Below, piece by piece: positions 34,046 through 44,860 of a stretch of DNA of 64,000 nt. The notes beneath the pieces are model-generated. The model was not told the origin of the DNA. It ran no database searches and worked only from the letters and a program-made list of their open reading frames with translations. How positions within the stretch are numbered: position 1 is the first letter of the stretch; the number at the start of each line of letters is the position of its first letter. The stretch is from Phocoena phocoena (taxonomy: Eukaryota > Chordata > Mammalia > Artiodactyla > Phocoenidae): the NCBI RefSeq assembly GCF_963924675.1, contig NC_089238.1, positions 28,067,815 to 28,131,814 of the forward strand, written 5' to 3'. A program made the translations under genes and the position numbers.

Positions 34046-34890
34046 AGCAGACATGAAGCCACCAAAACAAGCTTCCCTTACTTGCCCTGGTGCCAGCACT
34101 ACTCAGGACTGTGCTCTACAAATTAATCTTTCTATCCTCTCAAATCTAAGGCTTAAAGATAAAAGGCAGAGACAGGATTCAAGAAAGGTTGGTCAAGAGG
34201 TCTTCAAAGTCTTACAAAATGAAATAAATTATGAAAGGAAAGGCAACGTAAATCAACCAAATGCCTTAAATATGAACTTATAAGGACTCCCCGCTTGTTC
34301 AGTTTCATCCCTCTAATGCTGACAAAGTTTTGCAGAGTATGGGTATCCAGCAGATCAAGATTAATGAATAGACCAGGATTACTTATAATTGACCTATTCA
34401 TTGTTCCTATGCAGATGGTTCTACTAAGTATGTGAAAACAATTTGTTCTCTTAAATAGGTTATATATTCCCTACCCTCAATTTTGTTTACACTATTAATT
34501 TGCTTAGTAAACCCTTTTTTCCATATCTAGTACAAAGGTAAACTTCAGCCCAGCCAGAGGGTCTGAATTATTCATACATTCTAAATTAGCACGGTCCAGA
34601 TTAATGAGGTTTTATTCTACTTTTTATCCTCAACTACCTTCCCTTGGGGCACAGAATCATTGCTATCCTCTTTCTCCTTCCCTATTATCATAAGCTATAT
34701 CCCCCAAGTGAAGCCCCTTTAAAGGGGCACCTGGTTACAATCTCTCTAGGGCTGCTCTGAACACACAATGAAAGGAAGGCAAGTGGTCACAGAGCTACAG
34801 ATTTTCTGTCACCCCATCCTTGGTTCAAATTCTTTACAGTAAGTAGCTGTCAAAAGCTTAACTTCCTCTTCTCCCACATATAATATTTTT
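34046..34890. other. Single-copy AT-rich DNA without a recognisable gene
   Basis: No named repeat. Frames are at most 76 codons. No regulatory motif stands out. Confidence 0.4.
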
Positions 34891-34902
34891 AAAAGGACTT
34901 GG

Positions 34903-34945
34903 GTGAAACTAACACAACACTGTATATCAACTATACTTCAATAAA
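34903..34945 (+). mobile_element. 43-base L1 3' end insertion with TSD
   Basis: Only the last bases of an L1 3' UTR ('gtgaaactaacacaacactg', 'tcaactatacttcaataaa') followed by A. It is flanked by AAAAGGACTTGG (34891-34902) and AAAAGGAGTTGG (34946-34957), a 12-bp duplication with one mismatch. Reverse transcription must have stopped almost at once. Confidence 0.75.
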
Positions 34946-34957
34946 AAAAGGAGTTGG

Positions 34958-35409
34958 ACACCATGAGGCCATTAGCTGGGGGGACAGAAGCAGAGAAAGC
35001 CTTGGAGGGTCCTTTCCAGTGGACCCCTTGGCAGTCATGCACTTGCTGAGTGAAAATTAGAACTCCAGCTCCATGAGACAGTGGCCGGTTTATGATCATC
35101 CCCTGCTCTTTGGTGTTAGGTAGATACATACATTTTAAACACTCATTTTCCATACACCATTCACGAACAAATACACCCTCCCTCCAAAAACATAACTGCA
35201 GGAAAGGAGCTCTCTCTCTCTCTTCCGCACATTCTGCCAATGTCACCTCTATGATGTGAAAATCACTATTTGAGATTGGTGCAATCTGTGAAAACTAAAA
35301 GCAGAGAAATTCTGTATGTTTACCCAAGGTAAGTGTGTAAGCACCAGGAACGTAAGAGCACGGACAGTGTTGAGGATTAGCTGAAAGCCAGTCACCGTAT
35401 GCGTGCTCA
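34958..35409. other. Single-copy DNA
   Basis: No named repeat or exon. A reverse-strand frame of 102 codons (34938-35246) begins in the L1 piece and shows no domain. Confidence 0.4.
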
Positions 35410-35700
35410 TTTCCTCTTTTACTGCTTAATTCCCCTGCGATGCCATCTGATCAGTTCTCGAACGTCCCCTGTGCCTTTGCCTTAACAATCGAGCCTGGTA
35501 GGCCATTCCACACATTTGTGATTCTCTGCATGAAAAAAAAATGCTTCCTGACATCTGTTCTGAATTTGTTTCTCTTTAATTTCCATTTATGCTCCCTTAT
35601 CCTAACATCTGTGTCATTCTGAAAACAGTAACTCACACTGACGTTATCTGTGCCATTTACAATTTTATATTCCCCAGCTAGAAGTTCCTCTTAACCATGT
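35410..35700 (-). repeat. Possible CR1/L3 LINE relic
   Basis: The sequence 'ggtaggccattccacacatt', 'aaatgcttcctgacatctg', 'ctgaatttgtttctcttta' and 'ccatttatgctcccttatcc' follows the antisense 3' part of CR1-type LINEs (the mammalian L3 lineage). Among the repeats here this would be the oldest. The strand is inferred from the chicken CR1 pattern. Confidence 0.5.
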
Positions 35701-36453
35701 CGTGGATGTGGAATTCTGGTTGATGTTCAGTCCAGCGAGAGGGGCTCAGCTGTGATTTCAGAGGGTTCAGCTGATGTGTCAGCCCCCAATCCTTTCTCAA
35801 TATCTTTTTTGAAAGAGAAGCCAGCAGCGAGGGTTGGGGGAGGGGGGTCAAACCTGGATAAACACAGTCTTTCAGTTGGAAACCTTTCTGCTGAGGCCTC
35901 TCCCCGGCCCTCAGTGCAGAGGTGTACTTTACTCTCAGTATGCTAAGGCTTACCCGCCCACTTTCCTAACAGTCATTTTCTAGCACAATCCAGAACCTGG
36001 GATGTTTCATGCACTCAGGAAACATTTGTTGGGTGAATGCACAAACCAAAGAAGGTAGGTAGGTGGGAAGGAAGAACCGAAGGAAGGTTGGTTGCTTCTT
36101 AGAAAACAAAAGAGGGCACGATCGAAAACTCAAAGCCAATTCTAAAATCGTCACGTCCTTCTGGAATGTATCTGCTTCTTAGGGCTGTTACTTGGATGCT
36201 CCAAATTTCTCCCCTACTTCGCAGTCCCCACTCTTCAGGTAAATCTCTCTCCTGTGTGTTGACAAGTTCATTCTGTGCCCAAGTCATCGACGTAAATTCT
36301 AATCATTGCTACAGAAAGCTGTTTTCTGGCCACTGCCATGTTTTCTGGCTTGTAGTTCCCACTTCAGCATCCCCCATTTCATCTCTGCCTTTAAGCTTAA
36401 GAGCATGCATCTGAAACATGTCCTGAGACCCAAGCGCACCCTCCAACAGTTAA
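35701..36453. other. Single-copy DNA without a recognisable gene
   Basis: No named repeat. A short tract of GGTAGGTAGGTGG type (36053-36068) and a G-rich stretch (35833-35850) are the only structures. Frames are below 85 codons. Confidence 0.4.
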
Positions 36454-36757
36454 AGAGCCTTCAATTTTAAATTTATTTATTTTATTTATTTATTTTTGGC
36501 TGTGTTGGGTCTTCATTGCTGTGCGCGGGCTTTCTCCAGTTGCGGTGAGCGGGGGCTACTCTTCATTGAGAGGAGTGGGCTTCTCATTGTGGTGGCTTCT
36601 CTTGTTGCGGAGCATAGGCTCTAGGCACGCGGGCTTCAGTAGTTGTGGCACGAGGGCTCAACAGTAGTGGTGCACGGGCCTAGCTGCTCCACGGCATGCG
36701 GGATCTTCCCAGACCAGGGATCAAACCCATGTCCCCTGCACTGGCAGGCGGATTCTT

Positions 36758-37429
36758 TTTTTTTTCCTCATATTTTCATTTTATTCATGACTTTTTGGTA
36801 AGGTTGACAACAGAAAAACATCAGAATTTATATCTTGCTCATACCGATGGCTACTACCACAGTTCAGTAAGTTATAGAAGTTTAATAAATATTATAAATA
36901 TTATTATTATTATTATTTTCTTTTGCAGTACGCGGGCCTCTCACTGTTGTGGCCTCTCCCGTTGAGGAGCACAGGCTCCAGACGCACAGGCTCAGCGGCC
37001 ATGGCTCACGGGCCCAGCCGCTCTGCGGCATGTGGGATCTTCCCAGACCGGGGCACGAACCCGTGTCCCCTGCATCGGCAGGCGGACTCTCAACCACTGC
37101 GCCACCAGGGAAGCCCATAAATATTATTTTGATTAATGTTGATTACATCGGTCAGGCTGTTATGCTATTATCAGCTGCCAGATAGAGGACATTGTACTTC
37201 AGAAAATATTTTCAAAGGTTATTAAAATTTCTTCAATTAGTTTAGTTTAGTTTTTTCCATTCAAGTCAGTTCTTGATGATTGCCTAAACTTCATTCTATT
37301 GTTAGCAATTCCATGGAAATTGACTTTACCCTCCTTCATAATAAGAAATGATGGTAAGGAGGAAATAAGAATAGGTACAGTATTTATTTATGATATTAAA
37401 TATAAAGATACTGTACATGCCTTTGGATG
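36758..37429 (-). mobile_element. Poly(A) retrocopy of an unidentified transcript, with TSD
   Basis: Flanked by perfect 15-bp copies of GGCAGGCGGATTCTT (36743-36757 and 37430-37444) derived from the host SINE. On the minus strand it ends with AATAAA (36785-36780) about 15 bases before a run of A (36765-36756), the arrangement of an mRNA 3' end. It matches no L1 or SINE that I know. About 460 bases remain after removing the inner SINE. No clear frame is present, so it is probably a 5'-truncated 3' UTR retrocopy. Confidence 0.7.
36906..37116 (-). mobile_element. Young CHR SINE inside the retrocopy, with TSD
   Basis: Antisense CHR SINE with its tail replaced by ATT-type units at 36906-36917, then 'cttttgcagtacgcgggcc' through 'gcgccaccagggaagccc'. 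A 12-bp duplication (ATAAATATTATT) lies at 36894-36905 and 37117-37128. It is the innermost and therefore youngest layer of the nest. Confidence 0.92.
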
Positions 37430-37499
37430 GGCAGGCGGATTCTTAACCACTGTGCCATCAAGGAAGTCCCTAGAGCCTTCAATTTTAGAAAAATAATAC

Positions 37500-38155
37500 A
37501 GTCCTTCAAGAAGTGTTTATCTGTTGCACAACTACTCTGTAGCAGGCATTGAGCTACATGCTCAGAATACGACGAGGAAAAACAGACATGGTCTCCATCC
37601 TGATGGGACTTAAAGTCTACTGGGAGAGGCAGAAAAAAGCCCAAATAAGCAAGCAAATCAAATTAACCCCCAGCTGCACGCTCTGGCCAACGTTACGAAG
37701 GAGAGGAGCAGGGCACTGAGACAGAATGAGGGGACAGCTGTTTTTACATTGAGTGATCAAGGAGCAATCACAAAATATATTTATCATAATAAATATGGAG
37801 CCAGAGTAGCCAGCTGCATCAGGAGCTATGAGCTGGTCCAATGCAGAAGTTACTACGAGCCACATGTTGGTGGAGGAGAGACAGGGGCAAAGAGCAGTTA
37901 GAAGGCAACCTCTATCATGGCAGCAGAGATGGATACACCTGTACCTGTGTTCATGGGAGTGAAGAAGCAAAGCCTATGCTTGTTTTCAAATAGGAAACAA
38001 CTGGAAAAACATTATTATTAAAGCTTAAAGAAAGGAGAGCTTGGTGAAAGCTGGAGATGTCAGAAAAGGCTTCGAGAAAATGAAAGGACTTAGGCCGGGC
38101 TGAAAGGGATAAGAAGGTGAAAAAAAAAAAAAAAGCCCTGTCCCTCTTCTGGTCC
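37500..38155 (-). repeat. L2 LINE 3' part, antisense
   Basis: Reads 'caagaagtgtttatctgttg', 'gtagcaggcattgagctac', 'gatgggacttaaagtctac', and later 'gatgtcagaaaaggcttcg', the antisense L2 order. An A-run sits at 38121-38134. Confidence 0.6.
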
Positions 38156-38239
38156 AGGGTACACTATTTCTTGCCTTAACAAAAGTTCCCGCTACTAACT
38201 GCTCTCCTTGGTGAATGAAAATGAAATTTCAAATTCCAA

Positions 38240-38820
38240 AATGAAATCCTAAAATGTTACTCTGGCCCTGTCACCTCACGCTCAAACTTTTTGATGGGCC
38301 TCACTGTCTTCTGGATGAACGCTGAACTTTTTCATGTGGTACAGAGACCCTCATCATCTGGCCCCTGCATACCTATCTAGCCACCTCTCTTGAAAGTCTC
38401 CACAACCCACTCTTTACCCCATAAATTTACATTCCACTTGCACCAGCTTCCTTCAGTTCCATGAGTTACGTGATGCACTCTCTGTAGATACTTGCTCCTG
38501 TCCACCTGGATCACCCTTTAGTCTTCCACTTGACGACCGCCAGCTCACTCTGCAGAGGCAGGTGATGAAATCGCTACTCTGGGGAGCCTCTCTGAGTCTC
38601 CCCCATGTCTGAGTTGGCGACCTTTGCTATGCAATCTGACGGCCACAGTCTCCGTAGCATGACCCTAATCGCATAGTATTATGTCTGTTTAATTCCCTTC
38701 CCCCGACATTATAAGTTTTGTGAAGGGAGAGCCCACGTGAGTCTTGTTTACCACTGGCTCCCAAGAACTAACAGCTCTTCTTGGAAGTAAATAATGAGTG
38801 AGTACAGATTAAATTGTTGA
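38240..38820 (+). repeat. L2 LINE 3' part, sense
   Basis: Contains 'agaccctcatcatctggccc', 'ctgcatacctatctagccac', 'gatacttgctcctgtccacc', 'aagttttgtgaagggagagc' and an end with 'aataatgagtgagta'. This is sense-strand L2, facing the antisense L2 just to its left. Confidence 0.65.
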
Positions 38821-40386
38821 ACCACATTGCTGAACTAAAAGAATCTCTGGCCAGTGGTGCTAGATCTTCCACAGAAAGATGATAATGGCATTCCGTTGAC
38901 CGATTCCAAGCTTCCTCATTGAAATCATCCCGTTCAGAGATGAATCAGCCACACGAGTATAAATCTCGCCCGAACTAGAGAGCCCCAAAGAGACAGAGAC
39001 CAGAGCTCTGCCTATTCATATCCAGGAAGAAATTAAAGGGAGGCAAAGAAGTGGGAAAAGGGGGAAGAGGCACTGCAGCACTTCCCCAAATGGAGCCAGC
39101 CTTGGCATCAGAATGTCCAATAAAAGCCTTTCCCCTCACTTCCCCCAAGTTATGATGAACACCGTGCGTGAGGATTCCATTTCCCCCTTTTGGAATTATT
39201 TATGGGGCACTGGGCTTAAATAAAGATTCTACCCTTTTGGAGAAAAACGTCATATGTTTCCCCCAATTTTCAAAAAAACATTAGGTATACTGATCCTGTT
39301 TTTAAGTAAGCTCCATCCTGTGAGTAATAGGTAAGTTTTCTTTCTTGGTTATATCATACTAAAGCTTATTCAGATATGATAACGTTTTTGCTGCTGTATC
39401 TTGGCAACATGATTTATTCTGCAAATGCTCAGTGTTACCGTCTCACAAAGCTGTACCATCTGGGTTGAATTAATAGGCTGCCCAGAGAAATAAATGAGAA
39501 TGGTCTCCCATAATTAACATGTAGGTAAAGTATATTTAACAGATTATTATAATTAATATGTCAGTTACTGATTTCATGCTAAATAGAATTGTGAACACAA
39601 GATATTAAGATTAGTTACCCTCTCTGTGTGTGCCTTGAAAAAAGGCAACAGGGAAAGAAATGAGGGCACAGAGTCCAGTATCAATAGAATTGACCTTAAC
39701 ATTAAGAACATCAGATACCAAAACTCTAAGTAAACAGTGACAATGTCAGGCATTATAAGCTGGGAGCAGCAAATTACTGGTTTCATAAATTCAGAGTTTA
39801 TGCCAGAGATGTCCAGAATATCCCGGATGTGACCTGCAACACAAGAATGTGTTTAATTTATACACAGCCGAAAGCGGCTATCGAAAGGAAGGGGGTGGGG
39901 TACGGGAGGCAAGACAATGAAAGAAACCAGCTTTGCTCCTAGTGCCAGTCTGCATTCCCCACTGCTCAGTACCGTATGCAAAATGCCAGTGTGAGGGAGA
40001 AAACCCACAAAGGACACCTAGAGGTGATGGGAACTCGGGGGGCATAGGCACCTGTGCTGGATCCTCATGGGATGTGGACAGGGATTTTGTCACCTGGCAT
40101 GAATGGCGATAGACGGGTCCTGGGGAACAAGGCAGGGGTGGCCAGGGAGAAGAGAGAAGGTGACTCACCGACCTTTAACACGTCTTTCACGACAAATTCC
40201 TCTATCGAGATGATTAAGTTCCATTTCTTTCAAGGCTTCTGGGAAAAGGAGAGATTCATCTTAATAGATATTCTTCTGGGGATGCTGAACTGAACTGTTA
40301 CCTCACCCAGCGAGGAAAGCCACTCACCTTCATTCAGGTTCATCCGGTTTTCCCATAATGGATGTGCATGTGCTTCATACCACAGT
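38821..40386. other. Repeat-poor DNA without a recognisable gene
   Basis: About 1.5 kb without a named repeat. The part 39230-39560 is AT-rich, with TAAT-core words such as 'cccataattaacatgtagg' and 'attataattaatatgtcag', as often seen in conserved non-coding DNA. No frame above 96 codons. Function cannot be shown from this sequence alone. Confidence 0.4.
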
Positions 40387-40402
40387 GATCCAACAATTTT
40401 TT

Positions 40403-40727
40403 TTTTTTTATAATTGCGGCTTAAAAATTTTTTTTTTTAATTTTTTGGCTGCCTTGGGTCTTCATTGCTGCGCGCGGGCTTTCTCTAGTTGTGGCGAGCC
40501 GGGGCTTCTGTTGCTGTGGAGCATGGGCTCTAGGTGCACGGGCTTCAGTAGCTGAGGCATGCGGGCTCAGCAGTTATGGCTCGCAGGCTCCAGAGCACAG
40601 GCTCAGTAGTTGCGGCGCGTGGGCTTAGTTGCTCTGCGGCACGTGGGATCTTCCTGGACCAGGGATTGGACCCGTGTCCCCTGCATTGGCGGACAGATTC
40701 TTAACCAGTGTGACACCAGGGAAGTCC
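40403..40727 (-). mobile_element. CHR SINE, long older subfamily, antisense, with TSD
   Basis: The minus strand gives an extended CHR element of about 310 bp: T-rich tail remnant, 'gccttgggtcttcattgctg', 'gggcttcagtagctgaggc', 'gctctgcggcacgtggg' and 'ggacccgtgtcccctgc'. A 16-bp duplication (GATCCAACAATTTTTT) lies at 40387-40402 and 40728-40743. Confidence 0.9.
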
Positions 40728-40743
40728 GATCCAACAATTTTTT

Positions 40744-41394
40744 AATGTGTGTTTGTGTACACTTATGTGTGTAATTGAAGCAAGAATATGAATTTGCTTT
40801 CATCACTCTGGGTTTGCCTGGTCTTTGACAGGTGGTATTTTTTCTGGACAAACCTGTTGTCCCTCACTCCTCACTACTACCCAGTGATCAGAAACTCTTT
40901 GGGAGTTTCCTCACTTTCTCACTGATTTTGAGCTTCTAGGCTTGGATTAAAGCTATAATTCTGGTTTCAACCGGCATGTCCCAGCTGTGTCTTCATTGGC
41001 CTCCAAGGAAGGGCCATATTTCTGGGGAAGCTTCTCGGTGGGGGGGGGCGTTATGTCGTATATCCCACCTCCCCCAGCAGAGAGCAGTGCAGAGCATCCC
41101 ACCCACAGAACGTCTGCTTCAGGGCTCCCTAATTGATGAACAAATGGATTCATGAATCCTCCAAGCTGAGCCTTCCTCAGGGAGTCTCTGAGGATGGAGT
41201 TCAGCATGTTTCCAAAATAATCAGGGCATCAGAGAAATGGCAGATAGAGTCAAAAGGAATATACCTCCCAAGAACATGACTGTTTGGCCTTCAGGAACAG
41301 AACAAAAAGAAGCTTCTGTATCATGTTTTATCTCAATAGTACAAAGGAAGGAGTAAATATTGTCTTAGCCAAAGTGGTCATTAGAAAGAGGAAC
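40744..41394. other. Single-copy DNA
   Basis: No named repeat. A G8 run (41040-41047) lies in a CpG-containing stretch. No exon evidence. Confidence 0.4.
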
Positions 41395-41815
41395 CATCAG
41401 GTTATCTCAGGAAAAAACAGGGATTTATTGGAATGATTCGGAGAAGGGAATCCAAGAACAGGAAGCGTTCTTGACCTCAGGAGAGAGTTCTCACCAAACG
41501 GGAGCTACATTCCCCAGCTCTCTGTCTCTTTCTGGGACTTCACTGTTCTCATCTCTGTTTCTTTCCTCCAACCTGCTTCATTCTCTTTTTTCTCTGCAAC
41601 ATCACCTTCTCTGTTCCATTTGCACATGGGCCGGGGCATGGTTCCACCTTTTAAATTCTTCCCAATTAAGCTGCCCCCCAAAAGCTTGACCTGAGTCCTG
41701 ATGCTACAATTCCAACCCCCTAAGAGAGAATACGACTGGCTGAGCTTGAGCCACGTGTTCAATCCTGGTCCAATCAGCTGTGCCAGGAGTAAAGTGGTCC
41801 AAGTTGTCCCCTCAG
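41395..41815 (+). repeat. Probable ancient repeat of unassigned family
   Basis: The words 'aacagggatttattggaatg', 'gagagttctcaccaaacggg', 'gcttgacctgagtcctgat' and 'cctggtccaatcagctgtg' resemble a mammalian interspersed repeat, possibly an LTR. I do not assign a family. Confidence 0.35.
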
Positions 41816-42629
41816 CAGGGGTGGACGAAACAACTCACTAGGAGGGAGGAAGGGGGAGATGGAGGCAAAGTGATTAACATCATTGGAATTAGTTCTCTCT
41901 TCCTGCTGACTTACCATCACAGTGTAGAATGTTATTTGCTTTTTTCAAGAAAAGTTTATCTTCACTCCACCTTGGCTTGATTAGTTCCGGTTTCTGAAAC
42001 ACCTTTCAAAAGCAACTTCCATTCAAGGTGTTTCCAAGACAGAAGTCCAAAATTGTGAGGAGAAGAAGGTATTACTCTGTAATATTGTTAGAGTCATCAC
42101 GAGTAGGGGCCCCTATGTGTTTTTGGAGATCTACTGTATCTCTTACTCCTGTCACAGTGCTTGGCTCGTAGTAGATACTCAAAAAATATTTATTAAAGGA
42201 ATGACCCAATTAATGAAGTCTTATCAAAGGCTGTAAGCCACCAGCATCAGTGTCTCAAGCAGCTTCTTAAGGATCCCCCTTGCACTCAGCAGACAGTAGC
42301 TGCAGGATGCTTCAGAATTTGGCTGTGGGCATCACTGAGGGTACCACCAGTCACTGCCTGGTTCGGTAGCAGCTCCCAAACTCCAGCTGAGTCTGCAGGT
42401 GGGCAGCATGTGTTCAGAGGGGAGATGCGCACAGCTTAGGAAGCTGGCTCCAAATCTGTCACCATACACATAAGCCCTGGGCTGCTCAAGGGAAGACAGG
42501 ACTCAGATGAGCTCTTCAATATAAAGGAGGATCCAGTGGGAGTGTGACAACCAGAGCAACCGAGAAGGCACCTCGTCCCTGTGCCCGAATGTTCCTACGC
42601 ACAGGAAAAAGATCTAAACCTAGCAAATG
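41816..42629. other. Mostly single-copy DNA
   Basis: A short L2/MIR-type 3' end in sense is visible at 42150-42210 ('cacagtgcttggctcgtagt', 'tactcaaaaaatatttatta'). The rest shows no repeat and no exon. Confidence 0.4.
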
Positions 42630-42835
42630 CTAGGATATTTCACTGGAATCCCTTTTAATAATTCCAAAAATGGTCTCCCATGCATTTACTTTAAAATACA
42701 AAAGCACTTTTGACCCTGCAACTCTACTTCTAGGGATCTGTTTTATAGAAATATCTAGTCCTGTGAGCAAAGATATATAGACAAGGGTATTCACTGCAGC
42801 AGAGTTTAAAATAACACTTTTTTGTTGTTTAAAAA
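42630..42835 (+). mobile_element. Old L1 ORF2 3' fragment
   Basis: Sense L1 words: 'gaccctgcaactctacttct', 'gggatctgttttatagaaat' and 'gggtattcactgcagcagag', the part of ORF2 near the stop codon. Diverged, with broken frames. Confidence 0.6.
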
Positions 42836-43003
42836 TAAACTCTGTATATGTGTTGAGGGAAAACTATAAATCCATAGAAAAGGGTTGAGAAAATACATAC
42901 CCAACTTTAAAACTGATTACCTCTAGCAAGTAAGATGGCAGAGGCGAGAGCCACTGAGGACAGTTTTCATGTTGTACCTACTCACTACTTTCTATTGCTG
43001 TGT

Positions 43004-43306
43004 TTAAAAAATTTTTACTGGAGTATAGTTAGTTTACAATGTTGTGTTAGTTTCTGCTGTAGAGCAGAGTGAATCAGTTATACATATACATATATCCATT
43101 CTTTTTTAGATTCTTTTCCCATATAGGTCATGACAGAGTACTGAGTAGAGTTCCCTGTGCTATACAGTAGGTTCTTATTCGTTATCTATTTTATACATAG
43201 CGGTGTGCATATGTCAATCCCAATCTCCCAATTTATCTCTCCCCAGACTTTCCCCCTGGTAACCATAAGTTTGTTTTCTACATCTGTGACCGTGTTGAGT
43301 TTTTAT
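43004..43306 (-). mobile_element. L1 3' UTR fragment, antisense
   Basis: Contains 'gtatagttagtttacaatg', 'gagcagagtgaatcagttat', 'ccctgtgctatacagtagg' and 'ctggtaaccataagtttg', the antisense 3' UTR of a ruminant/cetacean-age L1. Confidence 0.85.
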
Positions 43307-43639
43307 AAGCATGTTTCCCTTTTGTAATTCTCCGAAATTTGTTAAAAATAAGGAAAATGGAAATATATATATATACCTGTACCATCCACACTCTCCACAT
43401 AAAGAACCTGCCTCAGACACTAAGTAATTTACTACAAGTCACTTGTCTAATTTGGGATTGGAACGCAGCGGAATCCCAAATCACCTCCATGAAGCAATGG
43501 GCTTACGCTGCATCACGGTGCATTTGAGCTAGATGTAAAGATTCAAACCATTATGGACTGGTTTTCATCGTGACCCATTAGTAGAGTAATTTATGAAGTC
43601 AGTGAAGGGGTTTAGAATGCGGCCACTTGTGTCTTCTAG
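43307..43639. other. Single-copy DNA, possible MIR trace
   Basis: The part 43385-43470 ('cactaagtaatttactacaag', 'ggattggaacgcagcgg') may be an antisense MIR, too weak to call. A short TA run lies at 43363-43376. Confidence 0.3.
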
Positions 43640-43835
43640 ACTGCATTTTGCTCACTTATAAGCTTTGTGACCTTGAGCAAACTACATAACTCTTTGGCAT
43701 CTCAGATTATTTGTAAAATTAGAATAATAGTAGCATCTATCCCACAGGTCATTGTCATTTATTTATATAAATACTATATGTTAAGTACAGTGCCTGGGAT
43801 AAGCCCTCAAATATCTTAATGAACAAATGTGTATC
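43640..43835 (+). repeat. MIR SINE relic
   Basis: Reads 'agctttgtgaccttgagcaa', 'catctcagattatttgtaaa', 'agcatctatcccacaggtc' and 'acagtgcctgggataagcc' in MIR order. Confidence 0.75.
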
Positions 43836-44309
43836 ACTCACAAGAGATGTTATAAAATGCAGAAGACAGATCAACTGCCAGGTTCTTAAAGTACGATCTA
43901 GAATCCTCAGGAGACTGTAACTGGGCTTCCGTGATTCTGAGAGCCACCCAAAATTACATGGGAGAGAGCATAGGTGACTCTTTCTAGGGACACAGTACAA
44001 TCTTATCACATCCTAAAAGTTACCCCAGAAGGCTAAGGTTGAAATCTACTTCCTCCTAGAGGCCGGGGTTCTAAACAATCTCCCACCAGGATGGCACAGT
44101 CCCAGCACCAGTCTCCATATCCAGCTTCTCAGGCCAATCCTTTATTCTTGCTGGGGGTTCTATGGCCACCCTCTTTCCCTGGAGCTGAGTCTGCCATGGC
44201 TGCCAAACCAGTCAATCTCACTAGGTTAGAATAATTCTAGTCTAACAACTGGTTGATAAATCCATAAATATATTTTGTCACTGAGTTGACCAGTTTGGCT
44301 GAGTTACTC
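43836..44309. other. Single-copy DNA
   Basis: No named repeat or exon recognised. Confidence 0.4.
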
Positions 44310-44860
44310 AGCTGTGCTACGGAATTGATCAGGACTATTTCAATGTCAAGCGATGGAAATACAACTCACTCTTGAAGAAAAAGAATAAAAGTCGTTGACA
44401 TAAAAAGTCCAGAAGTGCATCATCTCATTTCAAGCAGGACTGTGTCCCGGTGCTCTAACAACGTCATCAGAAATCATTCTCCATCTCTTATCTCTACTTT
44501 CTTCTGGGTTGGCTTCCATCTCAGGCGATCAGGTGGCCACAGTGAAGCTCAGCAGCTCCAAGGTAGTAACCCCACTGAAAAAGAGAGCTCATCTTTCCCA
44601 CCAGTTCCAGCCAAGCTCCAAGATTTACTCCAATTGGGCACTGATCCGCCTCTGAACGAATTACCACAGCCAAGGAGATGGACAGCTCTGATTGGTTAGC
44701 CCTAGTCCCGCCTCTGGAGCTAGAGGCTGGAATCACCCACACAGAACCCCATGGATTAAGAGTGGGTGAAGAATGGTTTCCCAGAGAAAATAGGGACCTT
44801 GTTACCAAAAGAGAGTGATGAATGTTGGACTGGACAACTCTTTGCTACCCTGTGATCAGT
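44310..44860 (+). repeat. Ancient interspersed repeat of unassigned family, most complete copy
   Basis: Ordered words: 'gaaatacaactcactcttg', 'gctctaacaacgtcatcag', 'cttctgggttggcttccatc', 'gagctcatctttcccacc', 'ctgattggttagccctagtc', 'gagtgggtgaagaatgg'. Parts recur at 12575-12720 and 31140-31460. It contains no long frame. Name not assigned. Confidence 0.5.

Larger units (their letters stand above)
36470..37470 (-). mobile_element. CHR SINE (older subfamily), split by a retrocopy, with TSD
   Basis: The SINE occupies 36470-36757 and 37445-37470. It has the antisense CHR body ('gtgttgggtcttcattgctg', 'gcggcatgc' type, 'gatcaaacccatgtcccctg') and, after the gap, its head ('taaccactgtgccatcaag', 'gaagtccc'). 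A 16-bp duplication (AGAGCCTTCAATTTTA) flanks the whole at 36454-36469 and 37472-37487. The pieces join exactly across the internal insertion. Confidence 0.92.
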
